From Heligmosomoides polygyrus polygyrus (taxonomy: Eukaryota > Nematoda > Chromadorea > Rhabditida > Heligmosomidae), in NCBI GenBank assembly GCA_947396885.1, contig OX377206.1:44809631-44873630 (forward strand): a stretch of 64,000 nucleotides of DNA. The letters run 5' to 3'. This document shows, one piece after another, positions 10,714-23,930 of this stretch (position 1 is the first letter of the stretch; each line of letters begins with the position of its first letter). The translations under genes and the position numbers were made by a program. The notes under the pieces were generated by a model. It worked only from the letters and a program-made list of their open reading frames with translations. It did no database searches and was not told the DNA's origin.

Positions 10714-13313
10714 GCACCGCTCTCGCTGTGAACGATGCGGCGTATCTCAATTAGGTTAGATTACTCGACCACCCCCGCTGTTGATGATGCGGCGTATCTC
10801 AATTAGGTTAGATCACTCGACCGCCCTCGCTGTGGATGATGCGGCGTATCTCACTTCGGTTAGATCACTCGACAGCCTCCGCTGTGGGTGATGCGGCGTA
10901 CCTCTCTTCGGTTAGGTCACTCCACCGCTCTCGCTGTTAATGATGCGGCGTATCTCAGTTAGGTTAGATCACTTGACCACCCCCGCCGTGGATGATGCGG
11001 CGTATCTCACTTCGGTTAGATCACTCGACCGCCCCCGTTGTGGATGATGCGACGTACCTCACTTCGGTTAGATCACTGCACCGCTCTCGCTGTGAACGAT
11101 GCGGCGTATCTCAATTAGGTTAGATTACTCGACCACCCCCGCTGTTGATGATGCGGCGTATCTCAATTAGGTTAGATCACTCGACCGCCCTCGCTGTGGA
11201 TGATGCGGCGTATCTCACTTCGGTTAGATCACTCGACAGCCTCCGCTGTGGGTGATGCGGCGTACCTCTCTTCGGTTAGGTCACTCCACCGCTCTCGCTG
11301 TTAATGATGCGGCGTATCTCAGTTAGGTTAGATCACTTGACCACCCCCGCCGTGGATGATGCGGCGTATCTTACTTCGGTTAGATCACTCCACCGCTCTC
11401 ACTGTTAATGATGCGGCGTATCTCACTTCGGTTAGATCACTCGACCGCCCCCGTTGTGGATGATGCGACGTACCTCACTTCGGTTAGATCACTCCACCGC
11501 TCTCGCTGTGAACGATGCGGCGTATCTCAATTAGGTTAGATTACTCGACCACCCCCGCTGTGGATGATGCGGCGTATCTCAATTAGGTTAGATCACTCGA
11601 CCGCCCTCGCTGTGGATGATGCGGCGTATCTCACTTCGGTTAGATCACCCGACAGCCTCCGCTGTAGGTGATGCGGCGTACCTCTCTTCGGTTAGGTCAC
11701 TCCACCGCTCTCGCTGTTAATGATGCGGCGTATCTCAGTTAGGTTAGATCACTTGACCACCCCCGCCGTGGATGATGCGGCGTATCTCTCTTCGGTTAGA
11801 TCACTCCACCGCTGTCACTGTGGATGATGCGGCGTATCTCAGTAAGGTTAGATCACTTGACCACCCCCGTTGTGGATGATGCGACGTACCTCACTTCGGT
11901 TAGATCACTCCACCGCTCTCGCTGTGAACGATGCGGCGTATCTCAATTAGGTTAGATTACTCGACCACCCCCGCTGTGGATGATGCGGCGTATCTCAATT
12001 AGGTTAGATCACTCGACCGCCCTCGCTGTGGATGATGCGGCGTATCTCACTTCGGTTAGATCATCCGACAGCCTCCGCTGTGGGTGATGCGGCGTACCTC
12101 TCTTCGGTTAGGTCACTCCACCGCTCTCGCTGTTAATGATGCGGCGTATCTCAGTTAGGTTAGATCACTTGGCCACCCCCGCCGTGGATGATGCGGCGTA
12201 TCTCTCTTCGGTTAGATCACTCCACCGCTCTCACTGTGGATGATGCGGCGTATCTCAGTTAGGTTAGATCACTTGACCACCCCCGCTGTGGATGATGCGA
12301 CGTACCTCACTTCGGTTAGATCACTCCACCGCTCTCGCTGTTAATGATGCGGCGTATCTCAGTTAGGTTAGATCACTTGACCACCCCCGCCGTGGATGAT
12401 GCGGCGTATCTCACTTCGGTTAGATCACTCGACCGCCCCCGTTGTGGATGATGCGACGTACCTCACTTCGGTTAGATCACTGCACCGCTCTCGCTGTGAA
12501 CGATGCGGCGTATCTCAATTAGGTTAGATTACTCGACCACCCCCGCTGTTGATGATGCGGCGTATCTCAATTAGGTTAGATCACTCGACCGCCCTCGCTG
12601 TGGATGATGCGGCGTATCTCACTTCGGTTAGATCACTCGACAGCCTCCGCTGTGGGTGATGCGGCGTACCTCTCTTCGGTTAGGTCACTCCACCGCTCTC
12701 GCTGTTAATGATGCGGCGTATCTCAGTTAGGTTAGATCACTTGACCACCCCCGCCGTGGATGATGCGGCGTATCTTACTTCGGTTAGATCACTCCACCGC
12801 TCTCACTGTTAATGATGCGGCGTATCTCACTTCGGTTAGATCACTCGACCGCCCCCGTTGTGGATGATGCGACGTACCTCACTTCGGTTAGATCACTCCA
12901 CCGCTCTCGCTGTGAACGATGCGGCGTATCTCAATTAGGTTAGATTACTCGACCACCCCCGCTGTGGATGATGCGGCGTATCTCAATTAGGTTAGATCAC
13001 TCGACCGCCCTCGCTGTGGATGATGCGGCGTATCTCACTTCGGTTAGATCACCCGACAGCCTCCGCTGTAGGTGATGCGGCGTACCTCTCTTCGGTTAGG
13101 TCACTCCACCGCTCTCGCTGTTAATGATGCGGCGTATCTCAGTTAGGTTAGATCACTTGACCACCCCCGCCGTGGATGATGCGGCGTATCTCTCTTCGGT
13201 TAGATCACTCCACCGCTGTCACTGTGGATGATGCGGCGTATCTCAGTAAGGTTAGATCACTTGACCACCCCCGTTGTGGATGATGCGACGTACCTCACTT
13301 CGGTTAGATCACT
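10714..13313 (+). repeat. 2,600-bp 50-mer HOR, copy 1
   Basis: Fifty monomers are repeated immediately downstream. Rare markers recur at exactly 2,600 bp: ACTGCACC (11,077 to 13,677; 12,481 to 15,081), CTTGGCC (12,171 to 14,771), CAGTAAGG, CTGTAGGTG and CTGTCACTG. Within the unit, ACTGCACC sites also lie 1,404 bp (27-mer) and 1,196 bp (23-mer) apart, so the 50-mer is itself a compound of 27 + 23. I saw no difference in the rows compared. The left edge is the C/G difference at 10,713 versus 13,313. Confidence 0.88.
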
Positions 13314-15980
13314 CCACCGCTCTCGCTGTGAACGATGCGGCGTATCTCAATTAGGTTAGATTACTCGACCACCCCCGCTGTTGATGATGCGGCGTATCTC
13401 AATTAGGTTAGATCACTCGACCGCCCTCGCTGTGGATGATGCGGCGTATCTCACTTCGGTTAGATCACTCGACAGCCTCCGCTGTGGGTGATGCGGCGTA
13501 CCTCTCTTCGGTTAGGTCACTCCACCGCTCTCGCTGTTAATGATGCGGCGTATCTCAGTTAGGTTAGATCACTTGACCACCCCCGCCGTGGATGATGCGG
13601 CGTATCTCACTTCGGTTAGATCACTCGACCGCCCCCGTTGTGGATGATGCGACGTACCTCACTTCGGTTAGATCACTGCACCGCTCTCGCTGTGAACGAT
13701 GCGGCGTATCTCAATTAGGTTAGATTACTCGACCACCCCCGCTGTTGATGATGCGGCGTATCTCAATTAGGTTAGATCACTCGACCGCCCTCGCTGTGGA
13801 TGATGCGGCGTATCTCACTTCGGTTAGATCACTCGACAGCCTCCGCTGTGGGTGATGCGGCGTACCTCTCTTCGGTTAGGTCACTCCACCGCTCTCGCTG
13901 TTAATGATGCGGCGTATCTCAGTTAGGTTAGATCACTTGACCACCCCCGCCGTGGATGATGCGGCGTATCTTACTTCGGTTAGATCACTCCACCGCTCTC
14001 ACTGTTAATGATGCGGCGTATCTCACTTCGGTTAGATCACTCGACCGCCCCCGTTGTGGATGATGCGACGTACCTCACTTCGGTTAGATCACTCCACCGC
14101 TCTCGCTGTGAACGATGCGGCGTATCTCAATTAGGTTAGATTACTCGACCACCCCCGCTGTGGATGATGCGGCGTATCTCAATTAGGTTAGATCACTCGA
14201 CCGCCCTCGCTGTGGATGATGCGGCGTATCTCACTTCGGTTAGATCACCCGACAGCCTCCGCTGTAGGTGATGCGGCGTACCTCTCTTCGGTTAGGTCAC
14301 TCCACCGCTCTCGCTGTTAATGATGCGGCGTATCTCAGTTAGGTTAGATCACTTGACCACCCCCGCCGTGGATGATGCGGCGTATCTCTCTTCGGTTAGA
14401 TCACTCCACCGCTGTCACTGTGGATGATGCGGCGTATCTCAGTAAGGTTAGATCACTTGACCACCCCCGTTGTGGATGATGCGACGTACCTCACTTCGGT
14501 TAGATCACTCCACCGCTCTCGCTGTGAACGATGCGGCGTATCTCAATTAGGTTAGATTACTCGACCACCCCCGCTGTGGATGATGCGGCGTATCTCAATT
14601 AGGTTAGATCACTCGACCGCCCTCGCTGTGGATGATGCGGCGTATCTCACTTCGGTTAGATCATCCGACAGCCTCCGCTGTGGGTGATGCGGCGTACCTC
14701 TCTTCGGTTAGGTCACTCCACCGCTCTCGCTGTTAATGATGCGGCGTATCTCAGTTAGGTTAGATCACTTGGCCACCCCCGCCGTGGATGATGCGGCGTA
14801 TCTCTCTTCGGTTAGATCACTCCACCGCTCTCACTGTGGATGATGCGGCGTATCTCAGTTAGGTTAGATCACTTGACCACCCCCGCTGTGGATGATGCGA
14901 CGTACCTCACTTCGGTTAGATCACTCCACCGCTCTCGCTGTTAATGATGCGGCGTATCTCAGTTAGGTTAGATCACTTGACCACCCCCGCCGTGGATGAT
15001 GCGGCGTATCTCACTTCGGTTAGATCACTCGACCGCCCCCGTTGTGGATGATGCGACGTACCTCACTTCGGTTAGATCACTGCACCGCTCTCGCTGTGAA
15101 CGATGCGGCGTATCTCAATTAGGTTAGATTACTCGACCACCCCCGCTGTTGATGATGCGGCGTATCTCAATTAGGTTAGATCACTCGACCGCCCTCGCTG
15201 TGGATGATGCGGCGTATCTCACTTCGGTTAGATCACTCGACAGCCTCCGCTGTGGGTGATGCGGCGTACCTCTCTTCGGTTAGGTCACTCCACCGCTCTC
15301 GCTGTTAATGATGCGGCGTATCTCAGTTAGGTTAGATCACTTGACCACCCCCGCCGTGGATGATGCGGCGTATCTTACTTCGGTTAGATCACTCCACCGC
15401 TCTCACTGTTAATGATGCGGCGTATCTCACTTCGGTTAGATCACTCGACCGCCCCCGTTGTGGATGATGCGACGTACCTCACTTCGGTTAGATCACTCCA
15501 CCGCTCTCGCTGTGAACGATGCGGCGTATCTCAATTAGGTTAGATTACTCGACCACCCCCGCTGTGGATGATGCGGCGTATCTCAATTAGGTTAGATCAC
15601 TCGACCGCCCTCGCTGTGGATGATGCGGCGTATCTCACTTCGGTTAGATCACCCGACAGCCTCCGCTGTAGGTGATGCGGCGTACCTCTCTTCGGTTAGG
15701 TCACTCCACCGCTCTCGCTGTTAATGATGCGGCGTATCTCAGTTAGGTTAGATCACTTGACCACCCCCGCCGTGGATGATGCGGCGTATCTCTCTTCGGT
15801 TAGATCACTCCACCGCTGTCACTGTGGATGATGCGGCGTATCTCAGTAAGGTTAGATCACTTGACCACCCCCGTTGTGGATGATGCGACGTACCTCACTT
15901 CGGTTAGATCACTCCACCGCTCTCGCTGTGAACGATGCGGCGTATCTCAATTAGGTTAGATTACTCGACCACCCCCGCTG
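13314..15980 (+). repeat. 2,600-bp 50-mer HOR, copy 2
   Basis: Second tandem copy. Identity with the first continues about 67 bp into a would-be third unit and stops where 13,382 reads CTGTTGATG and 15,982 reads CTGTGGATG. Near-identity over 2.6 kb in an otherwise variable array implies a very recent duplication, or an assembly artefact. Confidence 0.86.
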
Positions 15981-16421
15981 TGGATGATGCGGCGTATCTC
16001 AATTAGGTTAGATCACTCGACCGCCCTCGCTGTGGATGATGCGGCGTATCTCACTTCGGTTAGATCATCCGACAGCCTCCGCTGTGGGTGATGCGGCGTA
16101 CCTCTCTTCGGTTAGGTCACTCCACCGCTCTCGCTGTTAATGATGCGGCGTATCTCAGTTAGGTTAGATCACTTGGCCACCCCCGCCGTGGATGATGCGG
16201 CGTATCTCTCTTCGGTTAGATCACTCCACCGCTCTCACTGTGGATGATGCGGCGTATCTCAGTTAGGTTAGATCACTTGACCACCCCCGCTGTGGATGAT
16301 GCGACGTACCTCACTTCGGTTAGATCACTCCACCGCTCTCGCTGTGAACGATGCGGCGTATCTCAATTAGGTTAGATTACTCGACCACCCCCGCTGTGGA
16401 TGATGCGGCGTATCTCAATTA

Positions 16422-17887
16422 GGTTAGATCACTCGACCGCCCTCGCTGTGGATGATGCGGCGTATCTCACTTCGGTTAGATCACCCGACAGCCTCCGCTG
16501 TAGGTGATGCGGCGTACCTCTCTTCGGTTAGGTCACTCCACCGCTCTCGCTGTTAATGATGCGGCGTATCTCAGTTAGGTTAGATCACTTGACCACCCCC
16601 GCCGTGGATGATGCGGCGTATCTCTCTTCGGTTAGATCACTCCACCGCTGTCACTGTGGATGATGCGGCGTATCTCAGTAAGGTTAGATCACTTGACCAC
16701 CCCCGTTGTGGATGATGCGACGTACCTCACTTCGGTTAGATCACTCCACCGCTCTCGCTGTGAACGATGCGGCGTATCTCAATTAGGTTAGATTACTCGA
16801 CCACCCCCGCTGTGGATGATGCGGCGTATCTCAATTAGGTTAGATCACTCGACCGCCCTCGCTGTGGATGATGCGGCGTATCTCACTTCGGTTAGATCAT
16901 CCGACAGCCTCCGCTGTGGGTGATGCGGCGTACCTCTCTTCGGTTAGGTCACTCCACCGCTCTCGCTGTTAATGATGCGGCGTATCTCAGTTAGGTTAGA
17001 TCACTTGGCCACCCCCGCCGTGGATGATGCGGCGTATCTCTCTTCGGTTAGATCACTCCACCGCTCTCACTGTGGATGATGCGGCGTATCTCAGTTAGGT
17101 TAGATCACTTGACCACCCCCGCTGTGGATGATGCGGCGTATCTCAATTACGTTAGATCACTCGACCGCCCCTGCTGTAGATGATGCGGCGTATCTCACTT
17201 CGGTTAGATCACTCGACAGCCTCCGCTGTGGGTGATGCGGCGTACCTCATTTACGTTAGATCACTCGACCGCCCTCGCTGTGGATGATGCGGCGTATCTC
17301 ACTTCGGTTAGATCATCCGACAGCCTCCGCTGTGGGTGATGCGGTGTACCTCTCTTCGGTTAGGTCACTCCACCGCTCTCGCTGTTAATGATGCGGCGTA
17401 TCTCAGTTAGGTTAGATCACTTGGCCACCCCCGCCGTGGATGATTCGGCGTATCTCTCTTCGGTTAGATCACTCCACCGCTCTCACTGTGGATGATGCGG
17501 CGTATCTCAGTTAGGTTAGATCACTTGACCACCCCCGCTGTGGATGATGCGGCGTATCTCAATTACGTTAGATCACTCGACCGCCCCTGCTGTAGATGAT
17601 GCGGCGTATCTCAGTTAGGTTAGATCACTTGACCACCCCCGCCGTGGATGATGCGGCGTATCTCACTTCGGTTAGATCACTCGACCGCCCCCGTTGTGGA
17701 TGATGCGACGTACCTCACTTCGGTTAGATCACTCCACCGCTCTCGCTGTGAACGATGCGGCGTATCTCAATTAGGTTAGATTACTCGACCACCCCCGCTG
17801 TTGATGATGCGGCGTATCTCAATTAGGTTAGATCACTCGACCGCCCTCGCTGTGGATGATGCGGCGTATCTCACTTCGGTTAGATCA
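16422..17887 (+). repeat. 1.47-kb block, copy 1 (partner 18,710-20,175)
   Basis: Offset 2,288 bp (44 monomers). Shared rare markers are GCGGTGTACC (17,341 and 19,629), TGATTCGG (17,441 and 19,729) and paired CTTGGCC sites. This copy differs at two seen positions: CTGTAGGTG near 16,502 and CAGTAAGG near 16,680, where the partner has CTGTGGGTG and CAGTTAGG. Those two bases match the 50-mer HOR to the left. Confidence 0.82.
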
Positions 17888-18709
17888 TCCGACAGCCTCC
17901 GCTGTGGGTGATGCGGCGTACCTCTCTTCGGTTAGGTCACTCCACCGCTCTCACTGTTAATGATGCGGCGTATCTCAGTTAGGTTAGATCACTTGACCAC
18001 CCCCGCCGTGGATGATGCGGCGTATCTCTCTTCGGTTAGATCACTCCACCGCCCCCGCTGTGGATGATGCGGCGTATCTCACTTCGGTTAGATCACTCGA
18101 CAGCCTCCGCTGTGGGTGATGCGGCGTACCTCTCTTCGGTTAGGTCACTCCACCGCTCTCGCTGTTAATGATGCGGCGTATCTCAGTTAGGTTAGATCAC
18201 TTGACCACCCCCGCCGTGGATGATGCGGCGTATCTCACTTCGGTTAGATCACTCGACCGCCCCCGTTGTGGATGATGCGACGTACCTCACTTCGGTTAGA
18301 TCACTGCACCGCTCTCGCTGTGAACGATGCGGCGTATCTCAATTAGGTTAGATTACTCGACCACCCCCGCTGTTGATGATGCGGCGTATCTCAATTAGGT
18401 TAGATCACTCGACCGCCCTCGCTGTGGATGATGCGGCGTATCTCACTTCGGTTAGATCACTCGACAGCCTCCGCTGTGGGTGATGCGGCGTACCTCTCTT
18501 CGGTTAGGTCACTCCACCGCTCTCGCTGTTAATGATGCGGCGTATCTCAGTTAGGTTAGATCACTTGACCACCCCCGCCGTGGATGATGCGGCGTATCTT
18601 ACTTCGGTTAGATCACTCCACCGCTCTCACTGTTAATGATGCGGCGTATCTCACTTCGGTTAGATCACTCGACCGCCCCCGTTGTGGATGATGCGACGTA
18701 CCTCACTTC

Positions 18710-20175
18710 GGTTAGATCACTCGACCGCCCTCGCTGTGGATGATGCGGCGTATCTCACTTCGGTTAGATCACCCGACAGCCTCCGCTGTGGGTGATGCGG
18801 CGTACCTCTCTTCGGTTAGGTCACTCCACCGCTCTCGCTGTTAATGATGCGGCGTATCTCAGTTAGGTTAGATCACTTGACCACCCCCGCCGTGGATGAT
18901 GCGGCGTATCTCTCTTCGGTTAGATCACTCCACCGCTGTCACTGTGGATGATGCGGCGTATCTCAGTTAGGTTAGATCACTTGACCACCCCCGTTGTGGA
19001 TGATGCGACGTACCTCACTTCGGTTAGATCACTCCACCGCTCTCGCTGTGAACGATGCGGCGTATCTCAATTAGGTTAGATTACTCGACCACCCCCGCTG
19101 TGGATGATGCGGCGTATCTCAATTAGGTTAGATCACTCGACCGCCCTCGCTGTGGATGATGCGGCGTATCTCACTTCGGTTAGATCATCCGACAGCCTCC
19201 GCTGTGGGTGATGCGGCGTACCTCTCTTCGGTTAGGTCACTCCACCGCTCTCGCTGTTAATGATGCGGCGTATCTCAGTTAGGTTAGATCACTTGGCCAC
19301 CCCCGCCGTGGATGATGCGGCGTATCTCTCTTCGGTTAGATCACTCCACCGCTCTCACTGTGGATGATGCGGCGTATCTCAGTTAGGTTAGATCACTTGA
19401 CCACCCCCGCTGTGGATGATGCGGCGTATCTCAATTACGTTAGATCACTCGACCGCCCCTGCTGTAGATGATGCGGCGTATCTCACTTCGGTTAGATCAC
19501 TCGACAGCCTCCGCTGTGGGTGATGCGGCGTACCTCATTTACGTTAGATCACTCGACCGCCCTCGCTGTGGATGATGCGGCGTATCTCACTTCGGTTAGA
19601 TCATCCGACAGCCTCCGCTGTGGGTGATGCGGTGTACCTCTCTTCGGTTAGGTCACTCCACCGCTCTCGCTGTTAATGATGCGGCGTATCTCAGTTAGGT
19701 TAGATCACTTGGCCACCCCCGCCGTGGATGATTCGGCGTATCTCTCTTCGGTTAGATCACTCCACCGCTCTCACTGTGGATGATGCGGCGTATCTCAGTT
19801 AGGTTAGATCACTTGACCACCCCCGCTGTGGATGATGCGGCGTATCTCAATTACGTTAGATCACTCGACCGCCCCTGCTGTAGATGATGCGGCGTATCTC
19901 AGTTAGGTTAGATCACTTGACCACCCCCGCCGTGGATGATGCGGCGTATCTCACTTCGGTTAGATCACTCGACCGCCCCCGTTGTGGATGATGCGACGTA
20001 CCTCACTTCGGTTAGATCACTCCACCGCTCTCGCTGTGAACGATGCGGCGTATCTCAATTAGGTTAGATTACTCGACCACCCCCGCTGTTGATGATGCGG
20101 CGTATCTCAATTAGGTTAGATCACTCGACCGCCCTCGCTGTGGATGATGCGGCGTATCTCACTTCGGTTAGATCA
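18710..20175 (+). repeat. 1.47-kb block, copy 2
   Basis: Partner of 16,422-17,887. Part of it (about 18,949-19,711) occurs a third time at about 21,965-22,727, at an offset of 3,016 bp (58 monomers), including GCGGTGTACC at 22,645. Confidence 0.8.
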
Positions 20176-21315
20176 CTCGACAGCCTCCGCTGTGGGTGAT
20201 GCGGCGTACCTCTCTTCGGTTAGGTCACTCCACCGCTCTCGCTGTTAATGATGCGGCGTATCTCAGTTAGGTTAGATCACTTGACCACCCCCGCCGTGGA
20301 TGATGCGGCGTATCTTACTTCGGTTAGATCACTCCACCGCTCTCACTGTTAATGATGCGGCGTATCTCACTTCGGTTAGATCACTCGACCGCCCCCGTTG
20401 TGGATGATGCGACGTACCTCACTTCGGTTAGATCACTCCACCGCTCTCGCTGTGAACGATGCGGCGTATCTCAATTAGGTTAGATTACTCGACCACCCCC
20501 GCTGTGGATGATGCGGCGTATCTCAATTAGGTTAGATCACTTGACCACCCCCGCCGTGGATGATGCGGCGTATCTCTCTTCGGTTAGATCACTCCACCGC
20601 TGTCACTGTGGATGATGCGGCGTATCTCAGTTAGGTTAGATCACTTGACCACCCCCGTTGTGGATGATGCGACGTACCTCACTTCGGTTAGATCACTCCA
20701 CCGCTCTCGCTGTGAACGATGCGGCGTATCTCAATTAGGTTAGATTACTCGACCACCCCCGCTGTGGATGATGCGGCGTATCTCAATTAGGTTAGATCAC
20801 TCGACCGCCCTCGCTGTGGATGATGCGGCGTATCTCACTTCGGTTAGATCATCCGACAGCCTCCGCTGTGGGTGATGCGGCGTACCTCTCTTCGGTTAGG
20901 TCACTCCACCGCTCTCGCTGTTAATGATGCGGCGTATCTCAGTTAGGTTAGATCACTCGACCGCCCCCGTTGTGGATGATGCGACGTACCTCACTTCGGT
21001 TAGATCACTCCACCGCTCTCGCTGTGAACGATGCGGCGTATCTCAATTAGGTTAGATTACTCGACCACCCCCGCTGTTGATGATGCGGCGTATCTCAATT
21101 AGGTTAGATCACTCGACCGCCCTCGCTGTGGATGATGCGGCGTATCTCACTTCGGTTAGATCACTCGACAGCCTCCGCTGTGGGTGATGCGGCGTACCTC
21201 TCTTCGGTTAGGTCACTCCACCGCTCTCGCTGTTAATGATGCGGCGTATCTCAGTTAGGTTAGATCACTTGACCACCCCCGCCGTGGATGATGCGGCGTA
21301 TCTTACTTCGGTTAG

Positions 21316-23059
21316 ATCACTCCACCGCTCTCACTGTTAATGATGCGGCGTATCTCACTTCGGTTAGATCACTCGACCGCCCCCGTTGTGGATGATGCGA
21401 CGTACCTCACTTCGGTTAGATCACTCCACCGCTCTCGCTGTGAACGATGCGGCGTATCTCAATTAGGTTAGATTACTCGACCACCCCCGCTGTGGATGAT
21501 GCGGCGTATCTCAATTAGGTTAGATCACTCGACCGCCCTCGCTGTGGATGATGCGGCGTATCTCACTTCGGTTAGATCACCCGACAGCCTCCGCTGTGGG
21601 TGATGCGGCGTACCTCTCTTCGGTTAGGTCACTCCACCGCTCTCGCTGTTAATGATGCGGCGTATCTCAGTTAGGTTAGATCACTTGACCACATCCGCCG
21701 TGGATGATGCGGCGTATCTCACTTCGGTTAGATCACTCCACCGCTCTCGCTGTGAACGATGCGGCGTATCTCAATTAGGTTAGATTACTCGACCACCCCC
21801 GCTGTGGATGATGCGGCGTATCTCAATTAGGTTAGATCACTCGACCGCCCTCGCTGTGGATGATGCGGCGTATCTCACTTCGGTTAGATCATCCGACAGC
21901 CTCCGCTGTGGGTGATGGGGCGTACCTCTCTTCGGTTAGGTCACTCCACCGCTCTCGCTGTTAATGATGCGGCGTATCTCAGTTAGGTTAGATCACTTGA
22001 CCACCCCCGTTGTGGATGATGCGACGTACCTCACTTCGGTTAGATCACTCCACCGCTCTCGCTGTGAACGATGCGGCGTATCTCAATTAGGTTAGATTAC
22101 TCGACCACCCCCGCTGTGGATGATGCGGCGTATCTCAATTAGGTTAGATCACTCGACCGCCCTCGCTGTGGATGATGCGGCGTATCTCACTTCGGTTAGA
22201 TCATCCGACAGCCTCCGCTGTGGGTGATGCGGCGTACCTCTCTTCGGTTAGGTCACTCCACCGCTCTCGCTGTTAATGATGCGGCGTATCTCAGTTAGGT
22301 TAGATCACTTGGCCACCCCCGCCGTGGATGATGCGGCGTATCTCTCTTCGGTTAGATCACTCCACCGCTCTCACTGTGGATGATGCGGCGTATCTCAGTT
22401 AGGTTAGATCACTTGACCACCCCCGCTGTGGATGATGCGGCGTATCTCAATTACGTTAGATCACTCGACCGCCCCTGCTGTAGATGATGCGGCGTATCTC
22501 ACTTCGGTTAGATCACTCGACAGCCTCCGCTGTGGGTGATGCGGCGTACCTCATTTACGTTAGATCACTCGACCGCCCTCGCTGTGGATGATGCGGCGTA
22601 TCTCACTTCGGTTAGATCATCCGACAGCCTCCGCTGTGGGTGATGCGGTGTACCTCTCTTCGGTTAGGTCACTCCACCGCTCTCGCTGTTAATGATGCGG
22701 CGTATCTCAGTTAGGTTAGATCACTTGACCACCCCCGCCGTGGATGATGCGGCGTATCTTACTTCGGTTAGATCACTTGACCACCCCCGCCGTGGATGAT
22801 GCGGCGTATCTCTCTTCGGTTAGATCACTCCACCGCTCTCACTGTGGATGATGCGGCGTATCTCAGTTAGGTTAGATCACTTGACCACCCCGTTGTGGAT
22901 GATGCGACGTACCTCACTTCGGTTAGATCACTCCACCGCTCTCGCTGTGAACGATGCGGCGTATCTCAATTAGGTTAGATTACTCGACCACCCCCGCTGT
23001 GGGTGATGCGGCGTATCTCACTTCGGTTAGATCACTCGACAGCCTCCGCTGTGGGTGAT
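21316..23059 (+). repeat. 1.74-kb block, copy 1 (partner 27,757-29,500)
   Basis: Offset 6,441 bp. Shared rare markers are GTGATGGGGCG (21,911 and 28,352), CACATCCGCC (near 21,691 and 28,132), GCGGTGTACC and the 51-bp CACCCCGTTG monomer. The partner has private changes at 28,884 (T to G, giving GCGGATC) and 29,338 (G to T). The block straddles the IIa/IIb boundary. Confidence 0.82.
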
Positions 23060-23743
23060 ACGGCGTACCTCTCTTCGGTTAGGTCACTCCACCGCTCTCG
23101 CTGTTAATGATGCGGCGTATCTCAGTTAGGTTAGATCACTTGACCACATCCGCCGTGGATGATGCGGCGTATCTCACTTCGGTTAGATCACTCCACCGCT
23201 CTCACTGTTAATGATGCGGCGTATTTCAGTTAGGTTAGATCACTTGACCACCCCCGCCGTGGATGATGCGGCGTATCTCACTTCGGTTAGATCACTCCAC
23301 CGCTCTCACTGTGGATGATGCGGCGTATCTCAGTTAGGTTAGATCACTTGACCACCCCCCTGTGGATGATGCGGCGTATCTCAATTACGTTAGATCACTC
23401 GACCGCCCCTGCTGTAGATGATGCGGCGTATCTCACTTCGGTTAGATCACTCGACAGCCTCCGCTGTGGGTGATGCGGCGTACCTCATTTAGGTTAGATC
23501 ACTCGACAGCCTCCGCTGTGGGTGATACGGCGTACCTCTCTTCGGTTAGGTCACTCCACCGCTCTCGCTGTTAATGATGCGGCGTATCTCAATTAGGTTA
23601 GATTACTCGACCACCTCCGAGGTGGATGATGCGGCGTATCTCAATTAGGTTAGATCACTCGACCGCCCTCGCTGTGGGTGATGCGGCGTATCTCACTTCG
23701 GTTAGATCACTCGACAGCCTCCGCTGTGGGTGATGCGGCGTAC
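22996..23743 (+). repeat. 0.75-kb block, copy 1 (partner 23,931-24,678)
   Basis: Offset 935 bp, which is 18 monomers minus the one base lost in the intervening 51-bp monomer. One difference was seen, GTGATACGG at 23,060 versus GTGATGCGG at 23,995. It carries GTATTTCAG, the G35-deleted monomer and the first copy of a 15-bp palindrome. Confidence 0.8.
23611..23625. repeat. 15-bp near-perfect palindrome in a monomer
   Basis: CCACCTCCGAGGTGG has 7-bp arms (CCACCTC and GAGGTGG) around a single C. It arises from a normal CCACCTCCGCTGTGG by a CT to AG change at positions 36-37. No other monomer type shows such a strong dyad in this part. Confidence 0.9.
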
Positions 23744-23870
23744 CTCATTTAGGTTAGATCACTCGACAGCCTCCGCTGTGGGTGATACGGCGTACCTCTC
23801 TTCGGTTAGGTCACTCCACCGCTCTCGCTGTTAATGATGCGGCGTATCTCAATTAGGTTAGATTACTCGA

Positions 23871-23885
23871 CCACCTCCGAGGTGG
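23871..23885. repeat. 15-bp palindrome, second copy
   Basis: Same palindrome 260 bp (5 monomers) downstream, within a local 5-mer tandem duplication. Confidence 0.9.
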
Positions 23886-23930
23886 ATGATGCGGCGTATC
23901 TCAATTAGGTTAGATCACTCGACCGCCCTC

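Larger units (their letters stand above)
7220..22880 (+). repeat. Array domain IIa
   Basis: This domain is marked by monomers ending GTGAACGATGCGG and by CCCCCGTTGTGG followed by GATGCGACG, both absent before about 7.25 kb. Also typical are CGCCGTGG tails, GTATCTTAC starts, CAGTAAGG (11.8-16.7 kb), CTGTCACTG (11.8-20.6 kb), CTTGGCCACC and GCGGTGTACC. Four of the five 48-bp monomers lie near its left side. The strongest HOR signal in the window, a 2,600-bp 50-mer twice in tandem, is at 10.7-16.0 kb. The right edge is set by the appearance of 51-bp monomers near 22.88 kb. Confidence 0.75.
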
